The notes beneath the pieces were generated by a model. That model was not told the origin of the DNA. It ran no database searches and saw only the letters and a program-made list of their open reading frames with translations. A stretch of 64,000 bases of DNA from Rallus limicola (taxonomy: Eukaryota > Chordata > Aves > Gruiformes > Rallidae), in contig JAKCOZ010000009.1 in the NCBI GenBank assembly GCA_022605955.1, positions 3,038,001-3,102,000 of the forward strand. Reading direction: 5' to 3'. The first letter of the stretch is position 1. Each line of letters starts with the position of its first letter. This document shows, piece by piece, positions 36,280 to 49,236 of this stretch. The position numbers and the translations under genes were made by a program.

Positions 36280-36998
36280 AGACCTGCTGGACCCCAACAT
36301 TCCCCGAGGAATTTGTTGAATTGCCCCCGCGAGCAGATGAGCTTTGAATTACACTGACAAGGGAGCATTAGACGGTGCTTTGGGTTTGGTTTTTTTTCTT
36401 TGGAAGCAGTAACTGGCAGTCATACAAAGGATCAAAAAGCCTCCTGATGTCGCAGACCTTCTGGGAGGTCTCTGAATGCACCTTTGGGTACGTATGTGGG
36501 TAGTACCTACTGAGCCCCGCTTTCTGCAGTGGCAGCTTCCAAAGCCCAGCCACCCTGGCTGCTATTTCTCAACGACGTTTGAGGGGTTCCGCCCATGGAA
36601 GAACAAATACGTTCTTGTACGTGCACAAATCTGGGTGTTTAGTACACAGGGGCACTTCCCAAACGTTTTGGGAGAACAAAAAGCCCTTTCCCTGGCTGTT
36701 TACAGATGACTTGCAAAGAATAAGTGAGAGGTTCGAGTGTGGCTGAACCGAGCAGCTGCTGAGAATTCAAATAAACACTCTCCAACCCTGCTTCTTCCAC
36801 ACACTCTGCTCTGGAAGATGTAGAAAGGAGACACGTTGCAGGCTTGAGCTGTCCATCAAAGCCATGGGGAGAAGGAGACCTTGTCTCATTTTCCCCCTCC
36901 CATCTCGCTCCGTGGAAGTTGATTCTTTAAGCGTTATCGTTGCTTGAAAGCTTTTCAGTGTTTAGGTTCCAGCCATGATCTCAGGGGCTTTGAGGGGC

Positions 36999-37037
36999 TT
37001 TTTTTTTTTTTTGGGTCTTTTTTTTTTTTTTTTTTTT
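36999..37037 (+). repeat. Interrupted poly-T tract
   Basis: Two T runs (36999-37012 and 37018-37037) are separated by GGGTC. Confidence 0.97.
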
Positions 37038-37479
37038 GAGCTGAATGGAGGTTGTGTGAACAATGAAATGAAGATTTATGGGTTGAATCTGTGTGCTGTG
37101 TGCGCTGGGATGTGTCAGTCCCTATGATGAATAATCAGCACCTTTGATTTTCCCAGCATTGATGTTCATCACTCGCCTATTTTCAGTGGGGCAAAGTTTC
37201 ACACTCCAAATTTTCAAGGCCCTCCAGATGTATCTTCTGTAGCAATAAGGTATTTTTTCCCCCAAAGCCAGGCTGGCCCCAAATCCCTGTGTTGCCAACA
37301 TTTGCATCCGAAAGAGCTGAAAACAGTCACCTGTAAGGTGTCCTGTATGGCCCTTGTCATCAGAGCTAATGAGATAATGCTCCTGTTAGGCTGGTCAAGA
37401 ACTTTGAAATTACAGAAAAATTATGCCTCAATATAAGCAGGGTTTTTAGTAAGCTTGTTTTACTTCTCCTTTGTTCATG

Positions 37480-38362
37480 AATCACAGGATCATAGAATCA
37501 TTGGGTTGGAAAAGCCCTTTAAGATCATTGAGTCCAACCGTTCCTGTCCTGTGCCAACCCATATCCCTGAGCACCTCATCTACCCGTCTGTTAAACACAC
37601 CCAGGGGTGGGGACTCAGCCCCCTCCCTGGGCAGCCTGTGCCAGTACCCAACAACCCTTTTGGGGAAGAACTTTTCCCTCCCATCTGCTCTGCCCCTGCC
37701 CTGGCACAGCTTGAGCCCATTGCCCCTCATCCTGTCCCCTGGCTGAAGAGACCATCACCCACCTCTCTGCACCCTCCTGTCAGGTCAGTGTAGGTGGGGA
37801 TCAGGTCTCCCCTCAGCCTCCTCTTCTCCAGGCTGAACACCCCCAGCTCCCTCAGCCGCTCCTGGGAAGGTTTGCTCTCCAGCCCCTTCCCCAGCCTGGT
37901 TGCCCTTCTCTGGACTTGCTCCAGGACCTCCATGTCCTTCTTGTAGTGAGGGGCCCAGAACTGGACCCAGCACTCGAGGTGCAGCCTCACCAGTGCCCAG
38001 TCCAGGGGCACAATCCCTGCCCTGGCCCTGTGGCCACGCTGGGTCTGACACAAGCCAGGATGCCTGTTGGTCTTATTGGCCACCTGGGCACACTGCTGGC
38101 TCATGGTCACTCAACAGTCACTCAACACTCCCAGGTCCTTCTCTGCCAGGCAGCTTTCCAGACAGTCTGCCCCTAACCTGTAGCACTGCCTGGGTTTGTT
38201 TTGTCCCAAGTGTAGGACTCTGCACTTGGCCTTACTGAACCTCATCCCATTGGTCTCAGCCCATGGATCCAGCCTGTCCAGATCCCTCTGAAGAGCCTCC
38301 CTACCCTCAGGCAGATCAGCACTTCCCCCCAGTTTAGTGTCATCTGCAAACTTCCTGAGGGA
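37480..38362 (-). repeat. CR1 LINE, 3' about 0.9 kb with ORF2 C-terminus
   Basis: This is the longest CR1 in the window. On the minus strand an open frame of 127 codons (38110-37727) encodes the ORF2 C-terminal region, including [20 protein letters not shown] and [12 protein letters not shown]. This region lies after the reverse transcriptase. Its plus-strand left end is the reverse of the ATTCTATGAT-type tail. The sequence is almost identical to 60971-61473, which lies in the opposite orientation, so both are fairly young. Confidence 0.97.
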
Positions 38363-41300
38363 ACATTCGGTCCCTTTATAATTGGGAATCTCTCACATCC
38401 TGTTCAGAAGCTGCTTCTTCCTTTCTTTTAGGTGGTATTACTGAGCCCATAGGAATACTTGGCTCAGATTTTATAGCAGGCAAAGTGAGCACTCCAATGG
38501 CATTTAAACCAAAACAAAATCAAGGTAAAGATGCACACAGAGGCATTCCTGCACAGCTGGTGTAGCGGTGCAGATGCACTCAGTGATGCTGTGAAGCTTT
38601 TACAGGGCTCATTAGACTTCATCTACCTCTCTGTTTTGTTTTCAACTCGTGAAGAGAAGCTCCTTCAAACTCACAGTGGTGTGGTAGGGATGTCTTCCTG
38701 CTTCCCAAATACCATTTTGGTCTGCTCCAGGCTTCAGCTTTGCTATAGTGGCAATGGCACCCTGAAAAGAGGGTGAATCAGCAGTGACTGCTTTCTCTAA
38801 CACAGAGTCACACGTTAGTCAATAATGATAATAATAATATAAGTATCTTTCCTGTCATTTAATGTTTCTCATGCTCTGGGGTGTCAGAGCTCCCACTGAA
38901 CTGCTCACTAAAAAGAAACCAAACAGAAAGGACAAGTGGTGGTTGTACTCAAGGGAGCAGACTACTGAAAATCTTAAATTTGCATCCTTACTGTGAGAGG
39001 TATTTCATAAAATAACTTGATTCACACTCCAGCAGCTCCTAGCTTCACCCATTAATTTCTTTAGATAATGCAGTTGACTAAATTTGGCCCAGCCTGATGT
39101 CACTAGGGTGGGAATGTGTGCCACATCAATCTCTGTCCTGCACAGAACAGGGACATCTTAGGGGCAAGTCCAACGTGGGCATTGCTCAGCCTTTCGCGGA
39201 CAACTTTGGGGATGTGACTCCACTTTGGTCCCTTGGCACAGTACATAACCAAGAAGTAGATTGTTACAAAACCCCTCAGTAGCTTCAGACAAGGTAAGCA
39301 CCTTTCTAGACTGAAAGGTCAAGTGGTGGTGAAATAATCCTGGGAACTGGCTTGTCAGGTCAAGCTCAGCTTGCTCGTGGGTAGAATTAACTGGGCTGTG
39401 GCTAGACAAACCCATTGTCATTGGTTGGGTTCAGTTTGTGGACTTTCCTGTAGTTGGGTACCAGCACAAGTAGGATTTCTGACCTAGGGCTCCTTTCCAT
39501 TTTCTTGGAGCAAAACCAGTTTGTCCTACAACCTCCAGGCAGCCAGTGCTCCTACATCCAACAGTGTGTGTGCTGCCTGTGTGCATGGTCACCCCCGTGA
39601 GCAGCCTTCTTCAGGAAGGTGCAGTGTGTGGTCTGTGAATGGATTCCCAGGCTAGGCTGAGCTGAAACCCGCTCATGTGGCACACACCCATGTCATCTGT
39701 CCTTTGGATCAGCAGAGTGATTGCAAAAGTGCAAAATAATGAACAAATAGAGACCTAAGGGGACTCAGAAGTCAGCTCTTTGACAGCAGTGGTCTGCTTG
39801 CCCCTTTTTCTGACAGTTTCCCTGTCAGGCCTTATTACACAGTCGCTTCCAAGTCTGAGGGATGACAAAATGGATTAGCATATCCAAGCTAGACAATGTT
39901 GAAAACAAGCATCTTTCATCTGCTAAGTATCCCATTTTGGAGCCATTCCCACCCTGATGGCTGCAAGGGCCTGTTGAAAGCCACACACCACAGAAGGACC
40001 AATGTCTGGTAATGGCACCGCAGGTACATGCCATTTTGAGATCTTGTCCTGGGATTCTCACCTCCACTGGCTTTCTGCTCATGACCTTGCAGCCCACAAG
40101 CTGTACAACTGGAGATAAGCAGCTTGGAAGTGCTCTAGGGCTCACGTATTCCCAACCATGAACACATGAATAACTCATGCTGCACTGCAGTGCATTAATC
40201 AGCAAAGGATGCTGTTGGAGTCAGAGGGAAAGTGCTCTACAGGCTTGAAATAGTGTCGGATTGTATCCAAGCTCCTTCTGAAGTCAATAGGAGCTGGCTT
40301 GTTATACTATTTATTTTTCTTATATATGTCTCAGATGAACCTTTTAAAAATGGGTTTTAGATATCTGTGCTCAGAACATCGATTTTGCCACCTGGAGATG
40401 TAGTCTTGGAAAACAGTCATGCTCACGTGGCAGTGCTGGGGGGGGGTGCAGTGAGACCTGAGCAGCCCCACTCTGTCTCAGTGGTGCCTCACAAAATGGT
40501 TTTACAGATTTTGGGATGAAACCTTCCAAGGCACCACCAGAGCAGCCTGGTTTAAGGAGGAAGGCATTCAGGAGTATTAGGAACAATATACCCCTTGGGA
40601 ACAGCAAGGAATTCCTGTGTTACACAGATGTGCTAACCTGCCTGGCTGACCTAGCCTATTGTGCTGCGACCTTGTCTCTGTGCTGAACCCATCTATATTT
40701 CTCCATGGCTTTGAGGGGATGGCATGACCTGTGAGGTCTTTTTTGCCATTTGCCATTGCCCCCTCCCCAGTGCTGGCTGCAATGGTGTCAGTGCCCAGCA
40801 GCCTCTCTTTCTGGCAGGTACTGTCTTCTTTCAGTCTTTTGCATTTGTGAGGGCTTTTCAGCTGGGATTGCCGCCTCTTCTGTTCAAACAAGCTGGGCTT
40901 AGGACCTTCGTTGAGCATCTAAGAGGTGTATATCAACAGAAGGGGTAACCCTGCAAAATACAGTTTGGAGATTTACTTTCAATCCACAGCACCTTGCCAT
41001 GTGAACCATCTGCCACTGAGTTTCACCTTTGGTGAGGTGTGGTCATTCCACCAGCCCAGCCCTGGTTTGCAGACCAGTCTTCCCCAAGATTTATAGTCAA
41101 ACAAAAAGCCAGGATGCTGGTCCTGGTGTTTTTGAAGTGATCCAGACTTAAACAAGGAAGCCTGTAGGCTGCCAGGGAGCCTGACAGGTTGTATTGGCAC
41201 AACGTTGGAACTTTAATTAGTACATTGCCAATCAAATTCTAAATAAACACAAATGTAATTGCATATGATGATCCAAGCACACCTACAGAGACCAAAGGCA

Positions 41301-41658
41301 AGCCACCACTTAGGGGAAAAATTTGTCTAAAATCAGATGGACTGTCGGTTGAGGTGCCACCTCTGTGTGCTGGCCATTCCCTGTGTAATGTGGGCAAGTG
41401 GATTCATTCAGCTCATTCATGGCAGCCTGCACCTCTCACTAATACCAGGGGCACGCTCTCTGTCCCCCACAAAGCACCCCAAGCAAAGGAAGCTCAGCAA
41501 GAGGTCAGCACCAGCAGCTCTGTGAACAGGGAGCGGGAGCATGAGCCTGTAAGCACATTCATGTCCATTAGCACAATCTCTCCGCTGACTGTTGCCACGT
41601 CGTGTTTCTGCCACGACCTGACGTGTATTTTGCAGGCTTGTGAGATACAACGTGAGTG
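38363..41658. other. Unique noncoding DNA
   Basis: It has an AAT-rich microsatellite-like stretch near 38823-38840 and an octamer at 38978-38985. No gene. Confidence 0.6.
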
Positions 41659-42243
41659 ATCAGGAAGAGTGTGTCCAGCAGGTTGAAGGAAGTGATCCTC
41701 CCCCTCTACTCTGCGTTGGTCAGGCCCCACCTGGAGTACTGTGTCCAGTTCTGGGCTCCCTGGGATAAAAAAGACAGGGACCTTCTGGAGAGAGTCCAGA
41801 GAAGGGCAACGAAGATGATTAGGGGCCTGGAACATCTCCCCTATGAGGAAAGGCTGAGTGAGCTGGGTCTGTTCAGCCTGGAGAAAAGAAGACTTAGGGG
41901 GGACCTAATTAGTGTTTATAAATATCTTAGACTTGGGATGCAGGGGGAATTGGCCAGCCCATTTTCAGTGTCTGTGGGGACAGGACTAGGGGCAATGGCT
42001 GTAAGCTGGAGCATAGGAAGTTCTGCACCAACATGGGGATGAACTTTTTCCCAGTGAGGGTGAGGGAGCCCTGGGACAGGCTGCCCAGGGAGGTGGTGGA
42101 GTCTCCTTCTCTGGAGATATTCAAGTCTCATCTGGATGCCTGTCTATGCAATATGAGATAGGGAGCTGCTTTGGCAGGGGGGTTGGACCCGATGATCCCT
42201 TGAGGTCCCTTCCAACCCCTGAGATTCTGTGATTCTGTGATTT
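41659..42243 (+). repeat. CR1 LINE, 3' about 0.6 kb with ORF2 C-terminus
   Basis: An open frame reaching 42042 encodes [20 protein letters not shown] and [12 protein letters not shown], the typical CR1 ORF2 C-terminus. It is followed by the 3' UTR and a tail of three ATTCTGTG units. It appears little mutated. Confidence 0.97.
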
Positions 42244-42519
42244 GCTGCGGGGTGTTCCGGATGTTTCCGATACCCTTCTCTCTACGTGTGATGCCAGAGT
42301 CAGGGTGGAAATGCCATGCTTGGCAAAGGGCTGGTGGCTGTGAGTCTTGCATCAAGGCCTCGTGTCCTCCCCCACCTCTGGCCAACATCGCCTTGTAAAG
42401 GCAAAGTCATCCAGACAATGCCTAACACCAGCCTGTGATGCTGCTTCTCAGTGCTGCTCTCCACAGCGGGGACTGAACAGCACAGAAAATGCATTTCAAC
42501 CCACCTGAATAATCAGGCT

Positions 42520-42790
42520 CGTCCCAGCCCCAACAGCAATAGTCATTTTTCTAGACAGAATTGCCATTATAAATGAGTTGTTGGTTAATTTGCTGCTTCC
42601 TTAACATCATTGATCCTACAGCCACGTCCTGAAGGAGCGGTGCCTGAATATCAACTACCCAGCGGCAAAATTACAGCTCCATTTGGATGCAGAGCACAGC
42701 TGCCTTATCGCCAGGCTTCCATCCCGTCAAGAGTTTCAGGGTTACTCATGCAAATACAGCTTGTCTGCTTGAGCAAGCGTACCAGGGCTG
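42520..42790. promoter_or_regulatory. Candidate conserved noncoding element with octamer
   Basis: Unique sequence between two CR1s, with ATTGCCATTATAAATGAG, GGTTAATTTGCTGC, CAAAATTACAGCTCC and an exact octamer ATGCAAAT (42748-42755). Confidence 0.35.
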
Positions 42791-43146
42791 CTCGTGAACA
42801 TTCACACACAGAAATAAAACCCCTTGCTGCCAGGACCTGGGGAGCAGGTTAGGAAAAGTGGTCTTTTCCAAAGCCATCCCAGCCTGTCCCGTGGGGAAGT
42901 CCTCCAGGAGCTCGGAGCGATGCACAGGGGCTCACATGTTAGTCCCATCTCCCATCAGCAGGTCTGGCTTGGCACAGCCAGACCCTCACCCTGCTCAAAT
43001 GAGGCAAATCCAGAGGACATCCACGTTTGCAGTTTTTAGCAAAGTTATCCAGCAAATTTATGGCTAGTTTAGCATTTTTGAGGAGGACATTAAAATCGTG
43101 CAGGTTTTACTGCTTGTAGCAGCAGAACATGCTATACATGAACATG

Positions 43147-43673
43147 CTGCCCTGGTCGGGCCCCACCTGGGGTGTTGTGTCCAGTTCTGGGCTCCTTGGT
43201 ATGGGGAGGACAGGGATCTCCTGGAGGGAGTCCAAAGAAGGGCTACGAAGACAGTTGAGGGCCTGGAGCGTCTCCCCTGTGGGGAGGGGCTGGGTGGGTT
43301 GGGACTGTTCAGTCTTGAGAAGAGAAGACTAAGGGGGGACCTAATTAAAGTCTATAATTATCTTAAGCAGGGGATGCAGGGGGAATCAGCCAGCCCCTTT
43401 TCAGTGTCTGTGGGGACAGGACAAGGGGCAATGGCTGCAAGTTGGAGCACAGGGAGTTCCACACCAACATGGGGAAGAACTTTTTCCCAGTGAGGGTGAG
43501 GGAGCCCTGGGACAGGCTGCCCAGGGGGTGTGGAGTCTCCTTCTCTGGAGATATTCAAGACCCGTCTGGACGCCTATCTGAGTGATATGTCCTAGGGAGC
43601 TGCTTTGGCAGGGGGTTGGACCTGATGATCTCTTGAGGTCCCTTCCAACCCCTACAATTCTATGATTCTATGC
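43147..43673 (+). repeat. CR1 LINE, 3' about 0.5 kb
   Basis: It is the same subfamily as the copy 1.5 kb to the left and in the same orientation. It contains VQRRATK and [12 protein letters not shown] in frame and ends in ATTCTATGATTCTATG. Confidence 0.97.
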
Positions 43674-44440
43674 TGGTCTTCAACTGGTCTTAAAGCCATA
43701 AGTCATGCTGATGTTCAACTCAGTGGGTTTCAGTCTCTTATCTTTAAAAGTCTCTTTCCCCCCCAATTTGGGCAGCTATATTTGACTGTAACTACTGCCT
43801 TTCCCATTCCAGCCTTATGGAAAGGCAACCTCCACCTATGCTGGCATTGTCAGGAGCTGCTCTTGGTGCAGCTTCTGGGCAAAAAATCAGGGGGAGTGGG
43901 TAAAAAGTGCAGGAATATCCTTTGTGAGGAGAGCATCTGTGCCAAAACACAGGGAGCATGAACATAGCTGTGAGAAACAAGCCAAGAGCCTGTGTCGTGA
44001 AGCAGAGAGCAGAGATATAACATACCAGTGTTGGGTTTTTTCCTTAAAGAGTTTGCCTTGCTCTCCAACAGAGAGCATGAAGAGACCTCTTCTCACCTTA
44101 CTGTGACAAGTTAAAGGGAGGTTAAGAAGTAGTTTATTCAACTTGGCCACTCATGTCCACTTGAGGAATAAAAACACCCTTTAAAAACAAATGGTTTTGT
44201 GAAAGGAGGATTGTCCAACCTTGGTTAAATAAATGCTTTTCTCTAGGTGAAGAAACCCAAACATTTACAGCTAAATCTGTCAGACAGAAAACACTTCCAG
44301 TAGGCAAACCGCTGAGTGGCCATACTTAAACATCCCCAGATACTCAGGTATATTTTTTAATGTTTATTAAAAGTCTGCTTTTGTTATAAATAACCCCCTC
44401 TCTCTTCTATACCTGTGTGGTTTTGTACAGACCCACACAC

Positions 44441-44512
44441 AGGTAGGGAGGTAGGTAGGTAGGTAGGTAGATACATACATGGACAGATGGATAGATGGAT
44501 GGACATAGGACT
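44441..44512 (+). repeat. Compound tetranucleotide microsatellite
   Basis: GGTA units (44441-44470) are followed by a short ATAC/ACAT stretch and then GGAT/AGAT units up to about 44512. Confidence 0.9.
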
Positions 44513-47500
44513 ATATATTCTTAAAACTTAAAGCAGCTTTAAATCATGTGATGAGCTGTAAATACTCATGGGCCAGGCTCATACCCGTGGCTGAACTGTC
44601 AGGTCTGCTCCCACCAGCGTGGATGTGAATACCAAAATGCACCTGGCTCCGAGCTGTGAAGCGAGGGATGGATAGATCTTGGTCTTACACATTTCCAAGT
44701 CACTCTAGCTAAGTCATGTTTCCTTGGGAGCTGAGAAGTGGGAGAATAGGATTTCTGCTCCAAAGGTTCATGCCTGGAGCACTAGGCCTTTAATTATGCA
44801 AAGAACTGGAGCCAGCTTCCTCCTGCCTTTTCAGATAAGTGGTTTCACTGAGAGATTACAGTGAGGAAAAATTGGCACCTGGCTCCTTTGGCACAAAGGG
44901 GCTTTTTTTAGTTGTTGTTGTTGTGCCCACGCAGACTTCTGCCATGGAAATGTGTGCTTATCCACGGATCCACCCAAGTGGATCCAGTTGCCATGTCAGC
45001 AGATTAGTGCCTACAAAAGGCCAGCAACCCTGGGCAGAAACATAGCTCCTCCCAAAGCCCGTGAGCTGAATCATAAAGATGCTTATTTGTCTTCTTCATC
45101 CCTCTTGGGAAAAGTTGGCTCAAGCCTTGGTCCCTCCAGCTCCAGGAGCTGGAAAGGCAGGGAGTGAGCCCTCCTCCTCCTCCTGAACTGGGTGTTGCTG
45201 GGGGCTGTTTTAGTGAGGAACAAGCTGGTTATGTCCATGTGAGCAATACCTGGGTTGTGGCAAATTGCAGAAACCATCAGAAATTCAGAGGCTCTCTCTA
45301 ATACTGACCCAGCAGCCTCAGAATAATATTCCCTGTCTGGTGATCAGACAAAAATAACAGCCTTGTTTTCCTCCTTTGCAATCTTGTAGTCGCTGGTTGT
45401 AGCAGCGTGGCTGGTAAGGAAGGCAAGAGGACCTTATCCAGGGAGAAGCAGGGCAGAGATGCCTCCAGACATAGGCAGCTCCCGCTCTTGAACAGTCTCG
45501 TGTTCAGAGGCCTGAGTCCAGCTGAAATCTGATCTATAAAAAGTGTCTTTTAAGTTCCTATGGATACAGCAACACGCTGCCCTTGCATGAGATGTGCTGG
45601 AGTTTGGCTTTGAGACTCCAGGAGAAGCAAAACCTCGGAGTAGAAACTTGGGTGGAGGCTTTGGAAATTGCCTCAGTGCTGGGTTAACGCTGCTATTTGA
45701 AGTGAAGGTGAAAGCTAACACATACAGACTTCAAGGGGAGCGCTTACCCCAGGGGTAAATCCTGAAGATAACTCAGATACTTGCTCTGTATTTCCATGTT
45801 TACATGGAGGAAAGGCTTCATAGCTGCCTATGTGACTGTACAGAAGGGAGAGGGACATCTGAAGAAACATATGAAGGCTTTCTTCTCCAAAGAGAAAATT
45901 GGATCGAGACAAAAAAATGACCTAAATAAACATTGGAAGATCATAGGAATCTACTCCTTGGAGGCAGAGAGGAGGAATATATACATGCAGATAAGGATTG
46001 TGTGTGAAAGTTGAGTATTGTTCTTTGGGGAATTTCTGTGCATCAAAGGAGCCTGATATCGGTCCTGGAATAACTTCAGAAGAAGCATTGTCTGAGGAGA
46101 AGAAGTAGAGGGGGGGGGGAGGTAAAAAGGAAGTTATCTGGGCAGGAGAAGGTGTGATGGAGTCTCCAGTGCTGAATTCTGAGGTGGTTTCTGGCTTTTC
46201 CCCACGTTTTCCTTGCTATGCTCAAGAGAGCATGACTTGTCTCTGCTTGGATGCTTTGAGTGATGGAGAGATGGATGAGTGGGCTTTGTGGTGGGGCCAG
46301 GAAATCTGACACTAATTTATTGGGTCTGTATGGGCACAATTTTCTATTACAAGCATAGACCAAGGTAGCTGTACTTGCATCTGTTTTATCCCTATATCGG
46401 ATTGATCCACTGCCATCAGCCGAGCTCTCAGGTGTGAGAACAGACCCCTGCACACAAAATCCCAGCACTGGGGAGCAATGAGGGTATGGAGGGGACTTCC
46501 TCAGCCAGCATGACCTTCTAGTTCCCTGCAGAAGAGGTGTGAAGCTCTGGGCTGTGAATGCCCAGCAGATCAGGATGCGTTCCACCTTCCTGCACCCAGG
46601 AGTCTGTATGGTCTGTTTTAAGTTTCCAAACTAACATTTTAGTTGTGCTGTACCTGAAACATTTGGGTTTGTGGATGTCCTTTAGCCATCAGGATATCAG
46701 GTGGTGTCTGCAGGCTCTGCATGGTTTGCTTGAGGTCCTGGATGGGAGAGCAGCTCTGAGCCCAGGCACAGGAATCCCAGATGGAGCTCGTGCAGGCCAG
46801 TGGTGGGGATGCTGGGAACTGCTGGACCCGAGGGGTGTTCATGCTTTGGTTGGTCTGTGTGTGTGTGCCCTGGGCCCTGCGATGTGTAGGAGACAACAGA
46901 AATGTTTGTGAACCTGGAGGATGATTTAGGAAGGAAAAAGTCACTGAAACAAATGGGTGATGGAATTTAGGAACACATAGAGGGCGTGGACACCACCGAG
47001 CACTGGCCTCAGAGTGTAATTGAAATAGAGACCCTAACATGTCAGGTTTGGGGTGGAATGAAGGGTTTTCTTGCAAAAAAAGAAAAATCCAGGGCAGAAC
47101 TTGTTTGCTCCTCCCTGATTTTTTACATCAGGTAAGCTCGACTGCAGGAGGGAAAGCCCAGCTCCTGAATCTCCTGCCAGCCACCAATGACACAGCAGAA
47201 ATGGGTGATCTGCTTCTGGCCAAATCGTGAAAGATAGACAGAGGGGGGTGTCTGAAATCAATTCAGCTCCAGTGCTTCTCCCCTTCCTTCATCTTGGCTG
47301 GAAGCTGGTGGCACATCAGGCTTGTTCACCTGTGGTGCAAAAGGGCTTGGAGTAATCGCTGAGCCTTGTACTTTTAGTATCAGGTTCCTCTGGTTCTCCT
47401 GCACTCTGCATGCTTTGGGTGAGTCACTCAGTCCTAGGGGCTGAATTACCCAGCCCTGAGCCAGCAGTTTGGCTGAGAGCAAATCCTGCCTTGCAGGGAC

Positions 47501-49204
47501 TTAGTCTGAATTTTCTAAATCCTGTCCCTGCACTGATTTGCTGTGATGTCCTTTCCAGCTGCGGTCCGAGGGCAGCGCTCGCTGGTCTACGTCCTATTCA
47601 GATATTGGGGCAAAAATTAAGTGCTTGGATGGCAAGAGGCTTTGGGTGGCCCAAAGGGTTTGCACAGCCCTTCTTTGTGCAACTGCAGCTCCTGCTTGGC
47701 CAAGCCAAGTCACTAAGCATCCCTCTAAAAGATCTTCATGTGTCTCTTCAATTCCATCACTATTTTAGAATAGCTAGTATTTGAGAATAACTCTGACAGT
47801 GGGGGAAAGCTGTCCCAGCCTGGAAGAGCAGGTTGAGCCCTGAGATGTTCTTTTGGGTAGCCACTGCCTGTTGAGCATTGAGAAAAGGAAAAATGGGCTT
47901 ACCTTGAGCATGATGTTACTAACAAGAGGCTTTCCAGGATACTCATCTGGCCACACTCTGCTGACCACAGGCTCAAAGAGACAGGAGTTTTTTTCTCAGG
48001 TCAAGAAGGTGCTGCACTAGAGAGAAACCCTGCCAGGACCAGGTTGGGTCCCAGAGGTGTGTTGGAGTTTTAAGCATCACTTTTCTCCTCTTCCTCTCTC
48101 TTCATTGTTTGCTGTAGCTGCTTGCACAGGGTCTGGGTCTGCCAGGGCATTCCTGAATGCCTCCCTCAGCAAAGCCTTCAGGAGAAAAGCCTTTGAGAGA
48201 CTTTGCATGAAAAATATGGGAAGAAATGAGAGATTTAGGTACCTTTTGCAGCCTGAAAGACCAGCTGAGCATGTTGCAATGCTCTGTATTTCAGGGCTGT
48301 ATTAGGCTGACGCATCTTGCGGTCATAAAAGAGCTCTTCACGCTAAGGAAAACACACTAAAAGTCTGTGGCTGGTGTTACAACCCAGGGAGAAAGTTGCA
48401 AAACTCCCTTCCCTGTGAAGTGGGAAGGTGCCAGAGGGAAGCAGGTGTCTCCGTGCTTTCCTGGGGGAAATTGTCCCAATGCCTTTTGATCTCATGGCGA
48501 TGGTCCCGGGGGGGCCATGGTAAGCAGCCCAGGGGGCACCACTGCCAGTGGGTAGCTTTTAAGGTGTTCAAGGAATAACCCTGTGCAGCCTAAAACTCTG
48601 GGTCAGCCAAGAAAAACCCTAGCCAGCCATGTGAAGGACCATTGCCCAGGCAATCCCACAGTGGGGTTTATTTGTTGTTGTTTCCCCATTGCCACGTTGG
48701 GCTCTTTGCATACCTGTCCCCACACTTGTGTGCTACCTCTGTGCAAGGCCACGTGGGCAGAAAAGTGTCTGCTGCCATGGAGGACGGCCCAACCCTGAGC
48801 ACCATGGAGTGACCCAGCACCGTGGGTGTCTGCCCACGCGGCTGGAGCAGGGATGGCATCAGAGGGGGTGTCAAGGAGGAGAAGAACCTTCCCACGACTG
48901 ATTGCAAGTGGGGGATGCGGGCAAGGAGGAGGAGGAAAACCATTCCCTGTGCTATAGGGGAAGGAGGAATAGCTGTGGGATGCGCTGCAGAGGGGGAAGG
49001 GGAATGGGCCGCACGTTGGGTACGCCGGTGGCACAGCTGCGGGTACCAGAGGGACCTGCACCGGCTGTGCCCAGGCCAGGGGGAATCACCCCAATCCCTG
49101 CGCAAGGCGAGGGGTGCAATCATCCACGCAGGCAGCCAAAGCACAGCTCCTGCCTCTGGGTGCTCACACAGATGGGAGGAGGCGCTGCCTCTTCCCTGGG
49201 AAGC

Positions 49205-49236
49205 GGCATTTCCAGAAATAGAAAGCTGGAAATGCC
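49205..49236. other. Perfect 11-bp inverted repeat, 10-base loop
   Basis: GGCATTTCCAG (49205-49215) and its exact reverse complement CTGGAAATGCC (49226-49236) flank AAATAGAAAG. It sits in a GC-rich stretch next to a CTAAATATAA box (49249-49258). It could be a dyad binding site or a chance hairpin. Confidence 0.6.

Larger units (their letters stand above)
35407..37479. other. Unique noncoding DNA
   Basis: It holds a candidate enhancer, a poly-G run and a poly-T tract. Confidence 0.6.

Noticed and set aside
37727..38110. 127-codon frame that looks like a real protein
   Set aside because: It is the C-terminus of CR1 ORF2, a transposon product, not a host gene.
46076..46585. 169-codon open frame on the minus strand
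   Set aside because: No recognisable domain and a homopolymer-derived C-terminus; treated as chance.
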